From: Lachnospiraceae bacterium MD308
Lineage (GTDB): Bacteria; Bacillota; Clostridia; Lachnospirales; Lachnospiraceae
Reading direction: 5' to 3'
Assembly (NCBI GenBank): GCA_000403475.2
Contig: KE159796.1
Location: 65,570-129,569 of the forward strand
Length of the DNA: 64,000 nucleotides
In this document: piece after piece, positions 16,879-26,805 of the stretch
Layout of the letters: every line of letters starts with the position of its first letter
Position numbering within the stretch: position 1 is the first letter of the stretch
Position numbers and translations under genes: made by a program
The notes under the pieces: model-generated
Databases searched by the model: none
Told to the model about the DNA's origin: nothing
What the model saw: the letters and a program-made list of their open reading frames with translations, nothing else

Positions 16879-18438
16879 ATGGCTGGCAAGGATAAGAAGA
16901 CAGATGATATGATGGAAGAGACTTTGATCGAGTTATTTGACGAAGAAGTCAGTGATAAGAAGAGTAAAGACAAGAAGAGTAAAGATAAGAATAACAAAGA
17001 TGCAAAAAACATGGACAAAAAAAGACGGCGCAGAAAAAAAGGCGGTGCAGGAAAAAAGGTTTTGATTTCCCTCGGCGTTACGACAGCACTTTTGGCTGCG
17101 TCATATTTTGGTGTTGCGATGTATTTTAATAGTCATTTTATGTTTGATACAAAAATTAACGGAGTGGATTTCTCATTAAAGAGTGTTGAAGAGGTTGAGA
17201 GCTATTTTAAGAAACAAGTGGCAGATTACACGCTGACTCTTGAGGAGTCTGACGGAAGCAGGGAGATTATAAAGGGATCTGACATTGATATTGAGTTTAC
17301 TTCCGGAGAGCGGATTAAGCAGTTAGCAGAGGGACAGCAAAAGCTTTTGTGGATTAAATCCTTGTGGGAGCCGACGGAAATTGAGGCAAAAGTGGGCGTG
17401 AAGTACAATTCAGAAAAACTAAGTGCAGTTATGTCGAATTTGAAATGTATGGACGAAGAAAAGCAAAAAGCTTCTAAGAATGCTTACCCGGCGTTTAAAG
17501 ACGGGAAATTTGAAGTTGTGCCGGAGGTTATCGGGACTAAGATTGATGAGGAGATATTTCAGGAAGCAGTCACGAAGACAATTGGTGAGTTCCAGAGCAA
17601 TGTGAATCTGAGAGAAGAAGATTGTTATATTTTGCCGAAATTCACATCAGAATCAAAGGAAGTTACCGAGGCTGCGGACAAGATGAATAGTTATCTTGGC
17701 GCCAAGATTACTTACGAATTCGGTTCTGAGACAGAGGTGGTGGATTCTGCTGTAATTTCTGAGTGGGTTAAGGTTAATAAAAAGAAAATGAAGGTATCCT
17801 TCAATAAAGATGATGTCAAAGAGTATATTAAAAAACTGGCGAACAAATACGATACAAAATACAAGGCGAAGGAGTTCACAACTGCGGATGGCGATACGGT
17901 AAAAGTAGAGGGCGGAAGCTACGGATGGCAGATCAATCAGGACGCAGAATACGAACAGCTTACAAAGGACATTAAAAAGGCACAGGTTGTATCGAGAGAG
18001 CCGAAGTATACGAGCAAGGCCGCTTCCCATGGAGGGGCGGGAGTAGGAAGTACTTATGCGGAGGTTGACCTTACAGATCAGCATATGTATTTTATCAAAG
18101 ACGGAAAAGTAGTGTTAGAGACGGATATAGTAACGGGAAATCCTAATAAAGGCAATGCGACTCCGCAGGGCGTCTACACATTATCCTACAAGACAAGGAA
18201 TGCAACGCTGCGGGGCGAGAAAAAAGCGAACGGTGAATATTCCTATGAAACACCGGTAAAGTACTGGATGCCTTTTAACGGGGGAATCGGATTCCATGAT
18301 GCTACGTGGCAGCCAACATTCGGAGGGGACAGGTATAAGAGCCACGGCTCTCACGGATGTGTGAATATGCCGGAGGAGAAGGCGGCGGAGCTTTACGGCT
18401 TGATAAGTGCGGGCATACCGGTAGTGTGTCATTTTTAG
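16879..18438 (+). CDS. membrane-anchored L,D-transpeptidase (YkuD domain)
   Basis: A 519-residue cell-wall enzyme. A Lys/Asp-rich cytosolic tail (repeats of KDKKSKDK) covers residues 1-55 and a membrane helix lies at about 57-78. An extracellular region of about 300 residues resembles the peptidoglycan-binding-4 (VanW-associated) domain. The C-terminal YkuD domain ends with the catalytic motif HGSHGCVNM (Cys nucleophile). Such enzymes make 3-3 cross-links in peptidoglycan and are commonly insensitive to most penicillins. AAGGAG stands upstream of the ATG and tgt follows 47 nt later. Confidence 0.92.
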   Translation: MAGKDKKTDDMMEETLIELFDEEVSDKKSKDKKSKDKNNKDAKNMDKKRRRRKKGGAGKKVLISLGVTTALLAASYFGVAMYFNSHFMFDTKINGVDFSLKSVEEVESYFKKQVADYTLTLEESDGSREIIKGSDIDIEFTSGERIKQLAEGQQKLLWIKSLWEPTEIEAKVGVKYNSEKLSAVMSNLKCMDEEKQKASKNAYPAFKDGKFEVVPEVIGTKIDEEIFQEAVTKTIGEFQSNVNLREEDCYILPKFTSESKEVTEAADKMNSYLGAKITYEFGSETEVVDSAVISEWVKVNKKKMKVSFNKDDVKEYIKKLANKYDTKYKAKEFTTADGDTVKVEGGSYGWQINQDAEYEQLTKDIKKAQVVSREPKYTSKAASHGGAGVGSTYAEVDLTDQHMYFIKDGKVVLETDIVTGNPNKGNATPQGVYTLSYKTRNATLRGEKKANGEYSYETPVKYWMPFNGGIGFHDATWQPTFGGDRYKSHGSHGCVNMPEEKAAELYGLISAGIPVVCHF

Positions 18439-18485
18439 AGGAGAGCAGACTTAGATAGAATTATAGAATGGAAAAGGATAATCGC

Positions 18486-19628
18486 ATGTATGAATTGCTA
18501 AAAAAAGACGGGACAGCCAAACGGGGCAGACTTACTACGGTGCATGGTATTATAGAAACGCCGGTTTTTATGAATGTAGGGACAGCGGCGGCCATCAAGG
18601 GCGCAGTTGCCACAACAGATCTGAGAGAGATCGGGACTCAGGTAGAGCTGTCAAACACGTATCATCTTCACGTGCGTCCCGGAGATAAAGTAGTAAAAAA
18701 ATTGGGAGGATTACATAAGTTTATGTCGTGGGACCGGCCGATCCTTACTGACTCCGGCGGTTTTCAGGTGTTTTCACTGGCAGGGCTGAGAAAGATTAAG
18801 GAAGAAGGGGTCTACTTCAACTCCCATATTGACGGAAGAAAAATATTCATGGGACCGGAAGAAAGTATGCAGATACAGTCGAATCTGGCATCTACAATAG
18901 CGATGGCGTTCGACGAGTGTCCTTCCAGTGTGGCGGACAGAGAATATATGCAGAGATCCGTGGACAGAACGACGCGGTGGCTTATTCGCTGCAAGGCAGA
19001 GATGGAAAGGTTGAATCAAATTTCGGACACGCTTAACCCTCAGCAGCTTCTATTCGGGATTAATCAGGGAGGCGTGTATGAGGATATCCGGATTCGCCAT
19101 GCCAGGGAAATCGGATCACTTGACCTGGATGGCTATGCGATAGGGGGTCTGGCAGTGGGAGAGTCCCATGAGGAGATGTACCGGATTCTGGATGCGGTTG
19201 TGCCGCATCTCCCTCAGAATAAGCCCACGTATCTTATGGGAGTGGGGACGCCTGAGAATATTTTAGAAGCAGTGGACAGAGGAGTTGACTTCTTTGACTG
19301 TGTGTATCCCAGCCGGAACGGAAGGCATGGGCATGTATATACGAACCGGGGAAAACTTAATCTGTTCAATGCAAAGTACGAGTTAGATGAACATCCGATT
19401 GAGGAAGGATGTGAGTGTCCGGCCTGCAGGAATTATTCCAGAGCATATATCCGGCATTTGCTGAAAGCGAAAGAAATGCTGGGAATGCGTCTTTGTGTGC
19501 TGCATAATCTGTATTTTTATAATACGATGATGAGTGAAATCAGAAAGGCGATTGAAGCAGGCACGTACAAAGAATATAAGAAAGAGAAGATTGCCGGTAT
19601 GCGTGAAGGGAGCAGCGGTGATTTATAA
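18486..19628 (+). CDS. tgt: tRNA-guanine transglycosylase
   Basis: A 380-residue enzyme that exchanges G34 for preQ1 (queuosine pathway) in GUN-anticodon tRNAs. Conserved features are the substrate-site Asp in SGGFQVFSL preceded by LTDSG, the second nucleophile region GVDFFDCVYPSRNGRHG, and the zinc ligands CECPACRNY with the downstream His. ATG at 18486 has AAAGGA 7 nt upstream; the in-frame ATG at 18468 lacks a ribosome site, so I prefer the shorter form. It is followed by yajC, a common tgt-yajC pairing, though yajC appears to have its own promoter. Confidence 0.95.
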   Translation: MYELLKKDGTAKRGRLTTVHGIIETPVFMNVGTAAAIKGAVATTDLREIGTQVELSNTYHLHVRPGDKVVKKLGGLHKFMSWDRPILTDSGGFQVFSLAGLRKIKEEGVYFNSHIDGRKIFMGPEESMQIQSNLASTIAMAFDECPSSVADREYMQRSVDRTTRWLIRCKAEMERLNQISDTLNPQQLLFGINQGGVYEDIRIRHAREIGSLDLDGYAIGGLAVGESHEEMYRILDAVVPHLPQNKPTYLMGVGTPENILEAVDRGVDFFDCVYPSRNGRHGHVYTNRGKLNLFNAKYELDEHPIEEGCECPACRNYSRAYIRHLLKAKEMLGMRLCVLHNLYFYNTMMSEIRKAIEAGTYKEYKKEKIAGMREGSSGDL

Positions 19629-19654
19629 AATATATATGAATTGCTAAATTTTGC

Positions 19655-19683
19655 TTGATGAAATATGTAATATTGTGTATGAT
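19655..19683 (+). promoter_or_regulatory. predicted promoter of yajC
   Basis: TTGATG (19655-19660) and TATGAT (19678-19683) are separated by 17 nt, 33 nt upstream of the start codon. Confidence 0.6.
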
Positions 19684-19715
19684 AGCAATAGTGTTTAAAT
19701 TTAGGAGGATTGAAT

Positions 19716-20027
19716 ATGTTCAGTTTAGCAGCTCAGAACGCTGCCGCCCCGAGCGGTATGGTTATAATTTTGCTTTATGCAGCTATTTTTGCCGGTTTTT
19801 ATTTTCTTTTTATGAGGCCGCAGAAGAAAGAGCAGAAAAGAGTACAGGCGATGATCGCGGACTTAGAGGTAGGAGATACTGTGCTTACCACAAGTGGATT
19901 TTACGGCGTGGTTATAGATATCACGGATTCCGATGTGATTGTGGAGTTCGGAAGCAACAGGAATTGCCGTATCCCGATGCAGAAAGCAGCGATTGCTCAG
20001 GTAGAGAAAGCATCAGTAGCAGAGTAG
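19716..20027 (+). CDS. yajC: preprotein translocase subunit YajC
   Basis: A 103-residue membrane protein with one N-terminal transmembrane helix (about residues 14-32) followed by FMRPQKKEQKR and a small beta-rich cytosolic domain (GDTVLTTSGFYGVV). YajC associates with SecDF at the Sec translocon. ATG at 19716 has a perfect AGGAGG 7 nt upstream; a TTG two codons earlier is in frame but too close. secD and secF, which often follow, are absent here. Confidence 0.93.
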   Translation: MFSLAAQNAAAPSGMVIILLYAAIFAGFYFLFMRPQKKEQKRVQAMIADLEVGDTVLTTSGFYGVVIDITDSDVIVEFGSNRNCRIPMQKAAIAQVEKASVAE

Positions 20028-20044
20028 GACAAATAAAGTACAAG

Positions 20045-20080
20045 AAGAAGGATTTTCATACAGAAGGTCCTTCTTTTTCT
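20045..20080 (+). terminator. rho-independent terminator after yajC
   Basis: AAGAAGGA (20045-20052) pairs with TCCTTCTT (20068-20075), followed by TTTCT and a further T-rich stretch. Confidence 0.65.
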
Positions 20081-20103
20081 ATATTTTTTGGGCAATCTGC
20101 TAT

Positions 20104-20132
20104 TAGACAAGATATAACAGTTATGGTAAACT
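20104..20132 (+). promoter_or_regulatory. predicted promoter of the glycogen phosphorylase gene
   Basis: TAGACA (20104-20109) and TAAACT (20127-20132) with a 17-nt spacer, about 70 nt upstream of the start codon. Confidence 0.5.
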
Positions 20133-20202
20133 ATGGTTTCAAAGCAGCAATGAAAGAGATTGCAATATATTCTATAAGATTATCATATGTAGGAGGAAGA
20201 CC

Positions 20203-22464
20203 ATGCTCAGAGATGAATTGAACAATCTTGTACAGAAAAGAAGCCAGAAGGCACTCAGTGAAGCAGATGACCATGAGATTTACGGTGCCCTGCTGGAATA
20301 TACGAAGGAAAAGCTTGATAATACGCCGGTTATTCAGGGCAGTAAAAAATTATATTACATATCAGCGGAGTTTTTGATTGGAAAGCTTCTGTCTAACAAC
20401 CTGATCAACCTTGGCATATATGAGGAGGTGGCAGAGCTTTTAAAAGAGAATGGAAAGAGCCTGGCGGACATCGAGGAGCGTGAGCCGGAACCGTCTCTTG
20501 GAAACGGAGGGCTTGGAAGGCTTGCCGCATGCTTTTTAGATTCAATTGCGACGCTGGGGATGTCGGGGGACGGAATCGGACTCAATTACCATATGGGGCT
20601 TTTTAAGCAGGTGTTTGAGAACCGTAGACAGAAGGAAGTACCGAATCCGTGGATTGAGCCGGAAGGGTGGCTTCGTGACACGGGAATTTCTTTTGAGGTG
20701 CCCTTTAAGGACTTTACATTGACTTCTGCATTGTATGATATCGATGTGGCGGGATACGAGAATGGGAAGAACAAACTTCATCTGTTTGATGTAAAAGGAG
20801 TTGATGAGAGTATCATAAAAGACGGGATTTCCTTTGACAAAAAGGAGGTGGCGAAGAACCTTACTTTGTTTTTGTATCCGGATGACAGCGATGAAGCGGG
20901 GAATCTTCTTAGGATTTATCAGCAGTATTTTATGGTGTCAAACGGTGCGCAGCTTATCTTAAAGGAGTGCGAGGAGAAAGGTTTCGAGCTTCGGAAGCTG
21001 CATGAACATGTGGCAATCCAGATTAATGATACCCATCCGTCTATGGTGATTCCAGAGCTGATTCGTCTGCTTGTTCAGAGGAATATTGATTTTAATGAGG
21101 CTATAGAGATTGTGGAAAAGACCTGTGCCTATACGAATCATACCATACTTGCGGAGGCATTAGAAAAGTGGCCGATTCATTATCTGGAGCAGGTGGCCCC
21201 TCAGATTGTGCCGATTATTAAGGAACTTGATGTGCGGGTGAGGGCGAAGTTCCATAATCCGGAAGTGGCGATTATTGACGATAAGAATCGGGTGCATATG
21301 GCGCATATGGATATCCATTACGGGTACAGTGTGAACGGAGTAGCGGCGCTTCACACAGAGATACTTAAAAATTCCGAGCTTAAGTCATTTTATGACATTT
21401 ACCCGCAGAAGTTTAACAACAAAACAAATGGCATTACTTTCCGACGTTGGCTTCTTCACTGTAACCATGAGCTTACCCGGTGGATTGGAAAATATGTAGA
21501 CGGTTTTCAGAAAGATGCGGAAAAGCTTGAGGGACTTCTTAAGTATGCTGACGATGCGGCGGTTCTTGATGAGTTGCTTGAAGTAAAGCATGAAAAGAAG
21601 AAACAGCTTTCTGCGTATCTTAAGGAGACTCAGGGGTTGGAGATTAATCCGGATTCCATTTTCGATATTCAGGTTAAGAGGCTGCATGAGTATAAGAGAC
21701 AGCAGATGAACGCGCTGTATGCGATTTATAAGTATTTAGAGATTAAGGCCGGGAGGAAGCCTGCGACACCGATTACGATGATTTTTGGGGCGAAGGCAGC
21801 TCCGGCTTACCATATTGCCAAGGACATTATTCATTTGATTTTGTGTATCCAGCAGCTTGTAGAGAGTGATCCGGAGGTGGCGCCGTACCTGAATGTTGTA
21901 ATGGCAGAGAATTATAATGTCACTATGGCGGAACACTTGATTCCGGCTTGTGATATCTCCGAGCAGATTTCCCTTGCGTCCAAGGAAGCGTCAGGAACCG
22001 GCAATATGAAGTTTATGTTAAACGGCGCCGTGACCCTCGGAACGAAGGATGGTGCGAATGTGGAGATTCATGAGCTGGTTGGAGATGACAACATCTACAT
22101 CTTCGGCGAGACAAGTGATCAGGTAATCGCTCATTATAAAAACTATGATTACCGGGCGGCAGATTACTATATCAATGATGAGCAGATCAGGGAGCTGATC
22201 AACTTTATCATCAGTCCTGAGATGATGAAGATTGGGGAGCCTTATCATCTGCTACGGATTCACGCAGAACTGATCCAAAAGGATTGGTTCATGACTCTTC
22301 TAGACCTTAAGGCGTATATAGAAGCCAAAGAGCGGGCATATCGGGATTACGATGACCGCAGGGCATGGAGTAAGAAGATGCTTGTGAATATCGCGAAAGC
22401 GGGATACTTTTCTTCAGACCGCACGATTGCCCAGTATAATGAGGATATCTGGAAATTGAAATAA
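20203..22464 (+). CDS. glgP: glycogen/starch/alpha-glucan phosphorylase
   Basis: A 753-residue GT35 enzyme that releases glucose-1-phosphate from alpha-1,4-glucans. N-terminal active-site segments are present ([21 protein letters not shown], read in part). The PLP-lysine motif is [14 protein letters not shown], and [10 protein letters not shown] follows. It is about 60 residues shorter than E. coli or mammalian enzymes, matching the compact form seen in Clostridia. AGGAGG precedes the start. It stands alone between two terminators, with no other glycogen gene in the window. Confidence 0.94.
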   Translation: MLRDELNNLVQKRSQKALSEADDHEIYGALLEYTKEKLDNTPVIQGSKKLYYISAEFLIGKLLSNNLINLGIYEEVAELLKENGKSLADIEEREPEPSLGNGGLGRLAACFLDSIATLGMSGDGIGLNYHMGLFKQVFENRRQKEVPNPWIEPEGWLRDTGISFEVPFKDFTLTSALYDIDVAGYENGKNKLHLFDVKGVDESIIKDGISFDKKEVAKNLTLFLYPDDSDEAGNLLRIYQQYFMVSNGAQLILKECEEKGFELRKLHEHVAIQINDTHPSMVIPELIRLLVQRNIDFNEAIEIVEKTCAYTNHTILAEALEKWPIHYLEQVAPQIVPIIKELDVRVRAKFHNPEVAIIDDKNRVHMAHMDIHYGYSVNGVAALHTEILKNSELKSFYDIYPQKFNNKTNGITFRRWLLHCNHELTRWIGKYVDGFQKDAEKLEGLLKYADDAAVLDELLEVKHEKKKQLSAYLKETQGLEINPDSIFDIQVKRLHEYKRQQMNALYAIYKYLEIKAGRKPATPITMIFGAKAAPAYHIAKDIIHLILCIQQLVESDPEVAPYLNVVMAENYNVTMAEHLIPACDISEQISLASKEASGTGNMKFMLNGAVTLGTKDGANVEIHELVGDDNIYIFGETSDQVIAHYKNYDYRAADYYINDEQIRELINFIISPEMMKIGEPYHLLRIHAELIQKDWFMTLLDLKAYIEAKERAYRDYDDRRAWSKKMLVNIAKAGYFSSDRTIAQYNEDIWKLK

Positions 22465-22503
22465 AATCTGTATCCGGAAACGGATGATTTGAAATGACAG
22501 GAG

Positions 22504-22546
22504 AGACTCTGACATTCATGTTCGCATGGATGGGCAGAGTCTTTTT
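22504..22546 (+). terminator. rho-independent terminator after glgP
   Basis: AGACTCTG (22504-22511) pairs with CAGAGTCT (22535-22542). An inner CATG-TTCG-CATG cap closes the hairpin and TTTT follows directly. Confidence 0.85.
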
Positions 22547-22638
22547 GGCGTGCCTGACAGGTTTGTTTGTGAAAAATGTCAAAAAGTGCACAAAGGAATT
22601 TGTGCAAATAGCCTAAAATCGGAAAAATACACCGAAAG

Positions 22639-22650
22639 CGACATATGTCG
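22639..22650. promoter_or_regulatory. predicted Crp/Fnr-type operator of the nucleoside operon
   Basis: CGACATATGTCG is a perfect 12-bp palindrome, extended to 20 bp (AAA.CGACAT-ATGTCG.TTT) with one mismatched pair. Its centre (22644.5) is 41.5 bp upstream of the start site predicted from the -10 box, the class II position for Crp/Fnr activators. A Crp/Fnr-family gene lies inside the operon. That this protein binds this site is inference. Confidence 0.6.
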
Positions 22651-22673
22651 TTTTAGGAAAAATGAAAAATATG

Positions 22674-22679
22674 TATAAT
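22674..22679 (+). promoter_or_regulatory. -10 box of the nucleoside salvage operon
   Basis: A perfect TATAAT. The matching -35 position (22651-22656) reads TTTTAG, a poor match to TTGACA, as expected for a promoter that needs an activator at -41.5. The start site would be near 22686. Confidence 0.6.
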
Positions 22680-22741
22680 TTATTTAAAGCAGGGTGCTAA
22701 TTTATTATGTATTGTGTTAAAGTAAAAGAAAGGATAGTGAG

Positions 22742-23557
22742 ATGATGTATAACAAATTAATGACATGTTTGGAAAGTGTAAGAAAAAAGATTGACTTCAA
22801 ACCAGAGGTTGCACTGATCTTGGGCTCGGGGCTCGGCGATTACGCCGATGAGATTAACATTGTGGATGCCATTGAATATACGGAGATTGAAGGTTTTCCG
22901 GTATCGACGGTAAAAGGGCATAAAGGCCGTTTTGTGTTCGGATATGTGGAAGAAACGCCTGTAGTTATCATGCAGGGGCGCGTACACTTCTATGAAGGGT
23001 ATCCGATGGCGGATGTTGTGCTGCCTACCCGTCTGATGGGGATGCTTGGAGCGAAGAAGATACTGCTGACAAATGCAGCGGGCGGTGTGAACGATACATA
23101 CAGGCCGGGAGATTTTATGCTGATTACGGATCATATTACAACCGGAGTGCCAAGTCCGCTGATCGGGCCGAATATGGAAGAGCTGGGAACAAGGTTCCCG
23201 GATATGAGTGAAGTCTACAGTGTACGCTTGCAGAGTGTCATCAGGAAATATGCAGCGGAGTGTAAGATTGACATTAAGGAAGGAGTCTATGTACAGTTTA
23301 CAGGACCTAATTATGAGACGCCTGCGGAGGTTCGGATGGCAAAGCTCTGGGGCGGAGATGCTGTCGGCATGAGTACAGCGTGCGAGGCTATGGCAGCCCG
23401 TCATATGGGAATGGAAGTCTGCGGTATATCCTGTATTACCAATATGGCGGCAGGGATTTCACAGCAGCAATTAGACCACAAGGAAGTGCAGGAGACTGCG
23501 GACCGTGTGTCAGCGGCTTTCAAAGAGCTTGTGACGAAAGTCGTTACAAATATGTAA
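22742..23557 (+). CDS. punA: purine nucleoside phosphorylase (trimeric, inosine/guanosine type)
   Basis: A 271-residue PNP of the high-molecular-mass class I family, which splits inosine or guanosine with phosphate to base and ribose-1-phosphate. Signatures include the phosphate-binding LGSGLGDYADEI, the central TNAAGGVND, the FTGPNYETPAE loop, and GMSTACEAMAARHMGMEV with SCITNMAAG near the C-terminus. First gene of the salvage operon; guanine deaminase follows 28 nt later and would use its product guanine. A second, unrelated PNP (deoD) ends the operon. Confidence 0.94.
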   Translation: MMYNKLMTCLESVRKKIDFKPEVALILGSGLGDYADEINIVDAIEYTEIEGFPVSTVKGHKGRFVFGYVEETPVVIMQGRVHFYEGYPMADVVLPTRLMGMLGAKKILLTNAAGGVNDTYRPGDFMLITDHITTGVPSPLIGPNMEELGTRFPDMSEVYSVRLQSVIRKYAAECKIDIKEGVYVQFTGPNYETPAEVRMAKLWGGDAVGMSTACEAMAARHMGMEVCGISCITNMAAGISQQQLDHKEVQETADRVSAAFKELVTKVVTNM

Positions 23558-23585
23558 GAATAAAATAAAAAGGAAATAAGCGGCG

Positions 23586-24863
23586 ATGAAGAACTATGTA
23601 ATAAAAGGGAATATCTGTTACAGTAAAACGAGAGAAGAGCTGTGCATAACAGAAAACGGCTATATTGTGTGTGAAGGCGGAAGGTGCGCCGGCGTATATG
23701 AGACGCTGCCAGAGGAATATGAGACGCTGCCTTGCTATAATTATGAAGATAAGATCATCATTCCCGGGCTTGTGGATCTGCATGTACACGCGCCGCAGTA
23801 TGCATTCCGCGGCATGGGCATGGATCTGGAACTTCTTGACTGGCTGAATACCCACACATTTGTAGAAGAGGCAAAGTATGCGGATTTGGAATATGCAGAA
23901 AAGGCGTATGATATCTTTACGGAGGATTTGAAAAACAGCGCGACTACAAGAGCATGTATTTTCGGGACCATCCATACGGAGGCTACTCTTCTGCTGATGG
24001 AAAAGCTGGAAGAGACGGGGCTTAAGGCATATGTGGGAAAAGTCAATATGGACAGGAACAGCCCCAAATATCTGTGTGAGGAAAATGCTGAGAAGTCGGT
24101 AAAAGACACAGAAGAATGGCTGATGAAAAGCCAGAGGTTTAAGAATATAAAACCTGTGCTGACTCCGAGATTTACCCCGTCATGTACGGATGAATTATTA
24201 GAACGGCTGTCAGGGCTGCAGAAAAAATATCAACTGCCGGTGCAGTCTCACCTGTCTGAGAATCTGGGAGAGATTGATTGGGTGAAGGAACTGTGTCCGG
24301 GTACGGCATGCTACGGGGAATCCTATGACCGATATGATATGTTCGGAAATAACTGCCCGACGGTTATGGCTCATTGTGTGCACAGCCCGGAAAAAGAAAT
24401 AGAGATGATGCAAAGGCAGAAAGTATTCATTGCCCATTGTCCGGAATCCAATGCGAACCTGTCTTCGGGCGTAGCACCTGTAAAAAAATATCTTGAGAAG
24501 GACATGAAAGTAGGACTTGGGACAGATATTGCGGCGGGTTCTTCGCTGTCTGTGCTCAAGGCGATGGTGACGGCGGTTCAGTGCTCGAAGCTCAGATGGA
24601 GATTATATGACCAGTCAGTGCTGCCATTGACGATGGAAGAAGTGTTTTTTATGGCTACCAAGGGCGGGGGAGAATTCTTCGGAAAGGTCGGAAGCTTTGA
24701 GGAAGGATATGAATTGGATGCGGTAGTGTTTGACGACAGTAAGATAAAGCATCCCCAGACGTTGAGCGTGAAAGAGCGCTTAAAGCGGCTGATTTATCTG
24801 GCCGATGAGCGCAATATCACTGCAAAATTTGTGGATGGTCAGGTGATATTCCGGGAGAATTAA
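23586..24863 (+). CDS. guaD: guanine deaminase
   Basis: A 425-residue amidohydrolase that converts guanine to xanthine. The metal-binding motif appears as PGLVDLHVHAPQYAFRGMGMD, the form typical of guanine deaminases. It is followed by catalytic HxE/His segments (VQSHLSENLGE, MAHCVHSPE) and the distal Asp in VGLGTDIAAGSS. AAGGAAATAAGCGGCG precedes the start. It sits between punA and the Crp/Fnr regulator; its stop and the regulator's start are one base apart. Confidence 0.93.
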   Translation: MKNYVIKGNICYSKTREELCITENGYIVCEGGRCAGVYETLPEEYETLPCYNYEDKIIIPGLVDLHVHAPQYAFRGMGMDLELLDWLNTHTFVEEAKYADLEYAEKAYDIFTEDLKNSATTRACIFGTIHTEATLLLMEKLEETGLKAYVGKVNMDRNSPKYLCEENAEKSVKDTEEWLMKSQRFKNIKPVLTPRFTPSCTDELLERLSGLQKKYQLPVQSHLSENLGEIDWVKELCPGTACYGESYDRYDMFGNNCPTVMAHCVHSPEKEIEMMQRQKVFIAHCPESNANLSSGVAPVKKYLEKDMKVGLGTDIAAGSSLSVLKAMVTAVQCSKLRWRLYDQSVLPLTMEEVFFMATKGGGEFFGKVGSFEEGYELDAVVFDDSKIKHPQTLSVKERLKRLIYLADERNITAKFVDGQVIFREN

Positions 24864-24864
24864 G

Positions 24865-25575
24865 ATGAGATCGAAACAGCAGTTGATGGAGATTATAGGG
24901 AAAACGGAACATGACAGAAGAAAGTATTTAATGCAATTATTCGAGTATGTTCCGGATGTGATTGCCGAGGAGCTGAACTATGAAGAGGTTCCGAAGGGGG
25001 AATACATTCTTCGGGCAGGGATGCCCGGCGATACGGTTTATATAATATTATCCGGCCAGATTACGGGTGTAGACCATCAGAGGATGGGACGGGTGTATTA
25101 TTTTATGGATTTCACAAGAATGTACATTATCGGCGATTTTGAAATATTCGCGGAGATTCCGGAGTACTGCATCTCTATATGTGCGGCGAAAGACTGCAGG
25201 CTGCTTAAGATATCGTCGAAGAGTTATATGAGCTGGGTACGGCATGATGAGAATGCGCTGTTTCTCCGGATGAAAAATATTATGGCTACGCTTACTTCTG
25301 AGCGGATTGTTGACCGCGAGTACATATTCATGAGCTGTACGGAGAGATTGGCGGATTATCTGCTCAAATCATACAGGAACGCCAAAAAGGACAGTGCAGG
25401 ACGGCACCGGGTCACGAAGACCCAGGCGCAGCTTGCGGACCGGATCGGATACAATGTCAGAAGTGTACAGAGAAGCATCGCATCACTGGAAAAGGATGGT
25501 TTTATATCCAACGAAAACGGAAAAATAACGCTTTCCAGGGAACAGTATTTAAAGTTAAATCAATATAGAGATTAG
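24865..25575 (+). CDS. Crp/Fnr-family transcriptional regulator
   Basis: A 236-residue regulator. Residues about 35-140 form a cyclic-nucleotide-binding-like beta-roll ([20 protein letters not shown]), followed by a dimerisation helix and a C-terminal winged helix-turn-helix ([22 protein letters not shown]). No cysteine cluster of the Fnr iron-sulfur type is seen at the N-terminus, so the ligand is unknown. Its location in the nucleoside operon, with a Crp-like palindrome upstream of punA, makes it the likely local activator with autoregulation. Confidence 0.88.
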   Translation: MRSKQQLMEIIGKTEHDRRKYLMQLFEYVPDVIAEELNYEEVPKGEYILRAGMPGDTVYIILSGQITGVDHQRMGRVYYFMDFTRMYIIGDFEIFAEIPEYCISICAAKDCRLLKISSKSYMSWVRHDENALFLRMKNIMATLTSERIVDREYIFMSCTERLADYLLKSYRNAKKDSAGRHRVTKTQAQLADRIGYNVRSVQRSIASLEKDGFISNENGKITLSREQYLKLNQYRD

Positions 25576-25592
25576 GAAGGAAGGGTGACAGT

Positions 25593-26783
25593 ATGAAAAA
25601 ATACAGGCGTATATTTACAATTGTTGTGGATTCTCTCGGTGTAGGTGCGCTGCCGGATGCAGCAGATTACGGCGATGCAGGAACGGATACTTTAGGGCAT
25701 ATCTCTCAGCGGATGGATGAGTTTTGTATCCCGAATCTTAAGAAACTTGGAATGGCCAATCTTCATCCTTTAAAACAGGTAGAGGCAGCAGAAAGGCCGA
25801 TGGGATATTATACATATCTTTATGAGGCAAGTACCGGGAAAGATACGATGACCGGACACTGGGAGATGATGGGGCTTTATATTACAAAACCATTTAAGAC
25901 ATTTACGGAGACCGGATTCCCCAAGGAGCTTTTAGACGAATTGTCGCAGAGGACGGGACGCACGATTATCGGAAATAAGAGTGCCAGCGGAACGGAGATT
26001 TTAGAAGAGCTGGCGGAAGAAGAGATTGCTACGGGACATATGATTGTATACACCTCGGCGGATTCTGTTCTTCAGATCTGCGGCAATGAAGAGACTTTCG
26101 GGCTTAAGGAGCTGTATCGGTGCTGTGAGATAGCCCGTGAGATTACGATGAGGGATGAGTGGAAAGTTGGACGTGTTATTGCAAGGCCATATGTGGGGAA
26201 AAGGAAGGGCGAGTTTAAGCGTACCAGCAACCGCCACGACTATGCTTTGAAGCCCTACGGGAGAACTGCGCTTAATGTGCTGAAGGATGCGGGTCTTGAT
26301 GTGATATCAGTGGGAAAGATCTTTGATATCTTCGATGGTGAAGGGCTTACCGAATCAAATAAATCCAAAAGCTCTGTACACGGAATGGAACAGACGATAG
26401 AGATTGCAAAAAGAGACTTTGAAGGACTCTGCTATGTAAATCTTGTGGATTTTGACGCTTTGTGGGGGCATCGCCGGAACGTGGAAGGATACGCGAAGGA
26501 AATCGAGAAATTCGATGTGAAGCTTGGAGAACTGCTGGGGCTTTTGAAAGAAGACGACCTTTTGATCATCACAGCGGACCACGGAAATGACCCGACACAC
26601 ACGGGTACGGATCATACAAGGGAAAAGGTGCCGTTTCTTGCCTATTCTCCGTCCATGGAGGGTTGCGGCAAGCTGGAGGACGCCCGGACCTTTGCAGTAA
26701 TCGGCGCGACGATTGCCGATAATTTTGGACTTGATATGCCGGAAGGGACGATTGGAAGTTCTGTACTTGGGAAATTATTATAA
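25593..26783 (+). CDS. deoB: phosphopentomutase
   Basis: A 396-residue alkaline-phosphatase-superfamily enzyme that interconverts (deoxy)ribose-1- and 5-phosphate. Metal ligands and the nucleophile are visible in the N-terminal [13 protein letters not shown], the phosphorylated Thr region [13 protein letters not shown], and C-terminal [22 protein letters not shown] (read in parts). It links both phosphorylases of this operon to DeoC (deoxyribose) and to the pentose phosphate pathway (ribose). GGAAGG precedes the start. Confidence 0.96.
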   Translation: MKKYRRIFTIVVDSLGVGALPDAADYGDAGTDTLGHISQRMDEFCIPNLKKLGMANLHPLKQVEAAERPMGYYTYLYEASTGKDTMTGHWEMMGLYITKPFKTFTETGFPKELLDELSQRTGRTIIGNKSASGTEILEELAEEEIATGHMIVYTSADSVLQICGNEETFGLKELYRCCEIAREITMRDEWKVGRVIARPYVGKRKGEFKRTSNRHDYALKPYGRTALNVLKDAGLDVISVGKIFDIFDGEGLTESNKSKSSVHGMEQTIEIAKRDFEGLCYVNLVDFDALWGHRRNVEGYAKEIEKFDVKLGELLGLLKEDDLLIITADHGNDPTHTGTDHTREKVPFLAYSPSMEGCGKLEDARTFAVIGATIADNFGLDMPEGTIGSSVLGKLL

Positions 26784-26805
26784 ATGTTAAAAGGAGTTTG
26801 GAGAA

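Noticed and set aside
22465-22741. Purine riboswitch upstream of the nucleoside operon.
   Set aside because: The gap is filled by a terminator, a palindrome and a promoter; the leader after the predicted start site is only about 55 nt, too short for the aptamer and expression platform.
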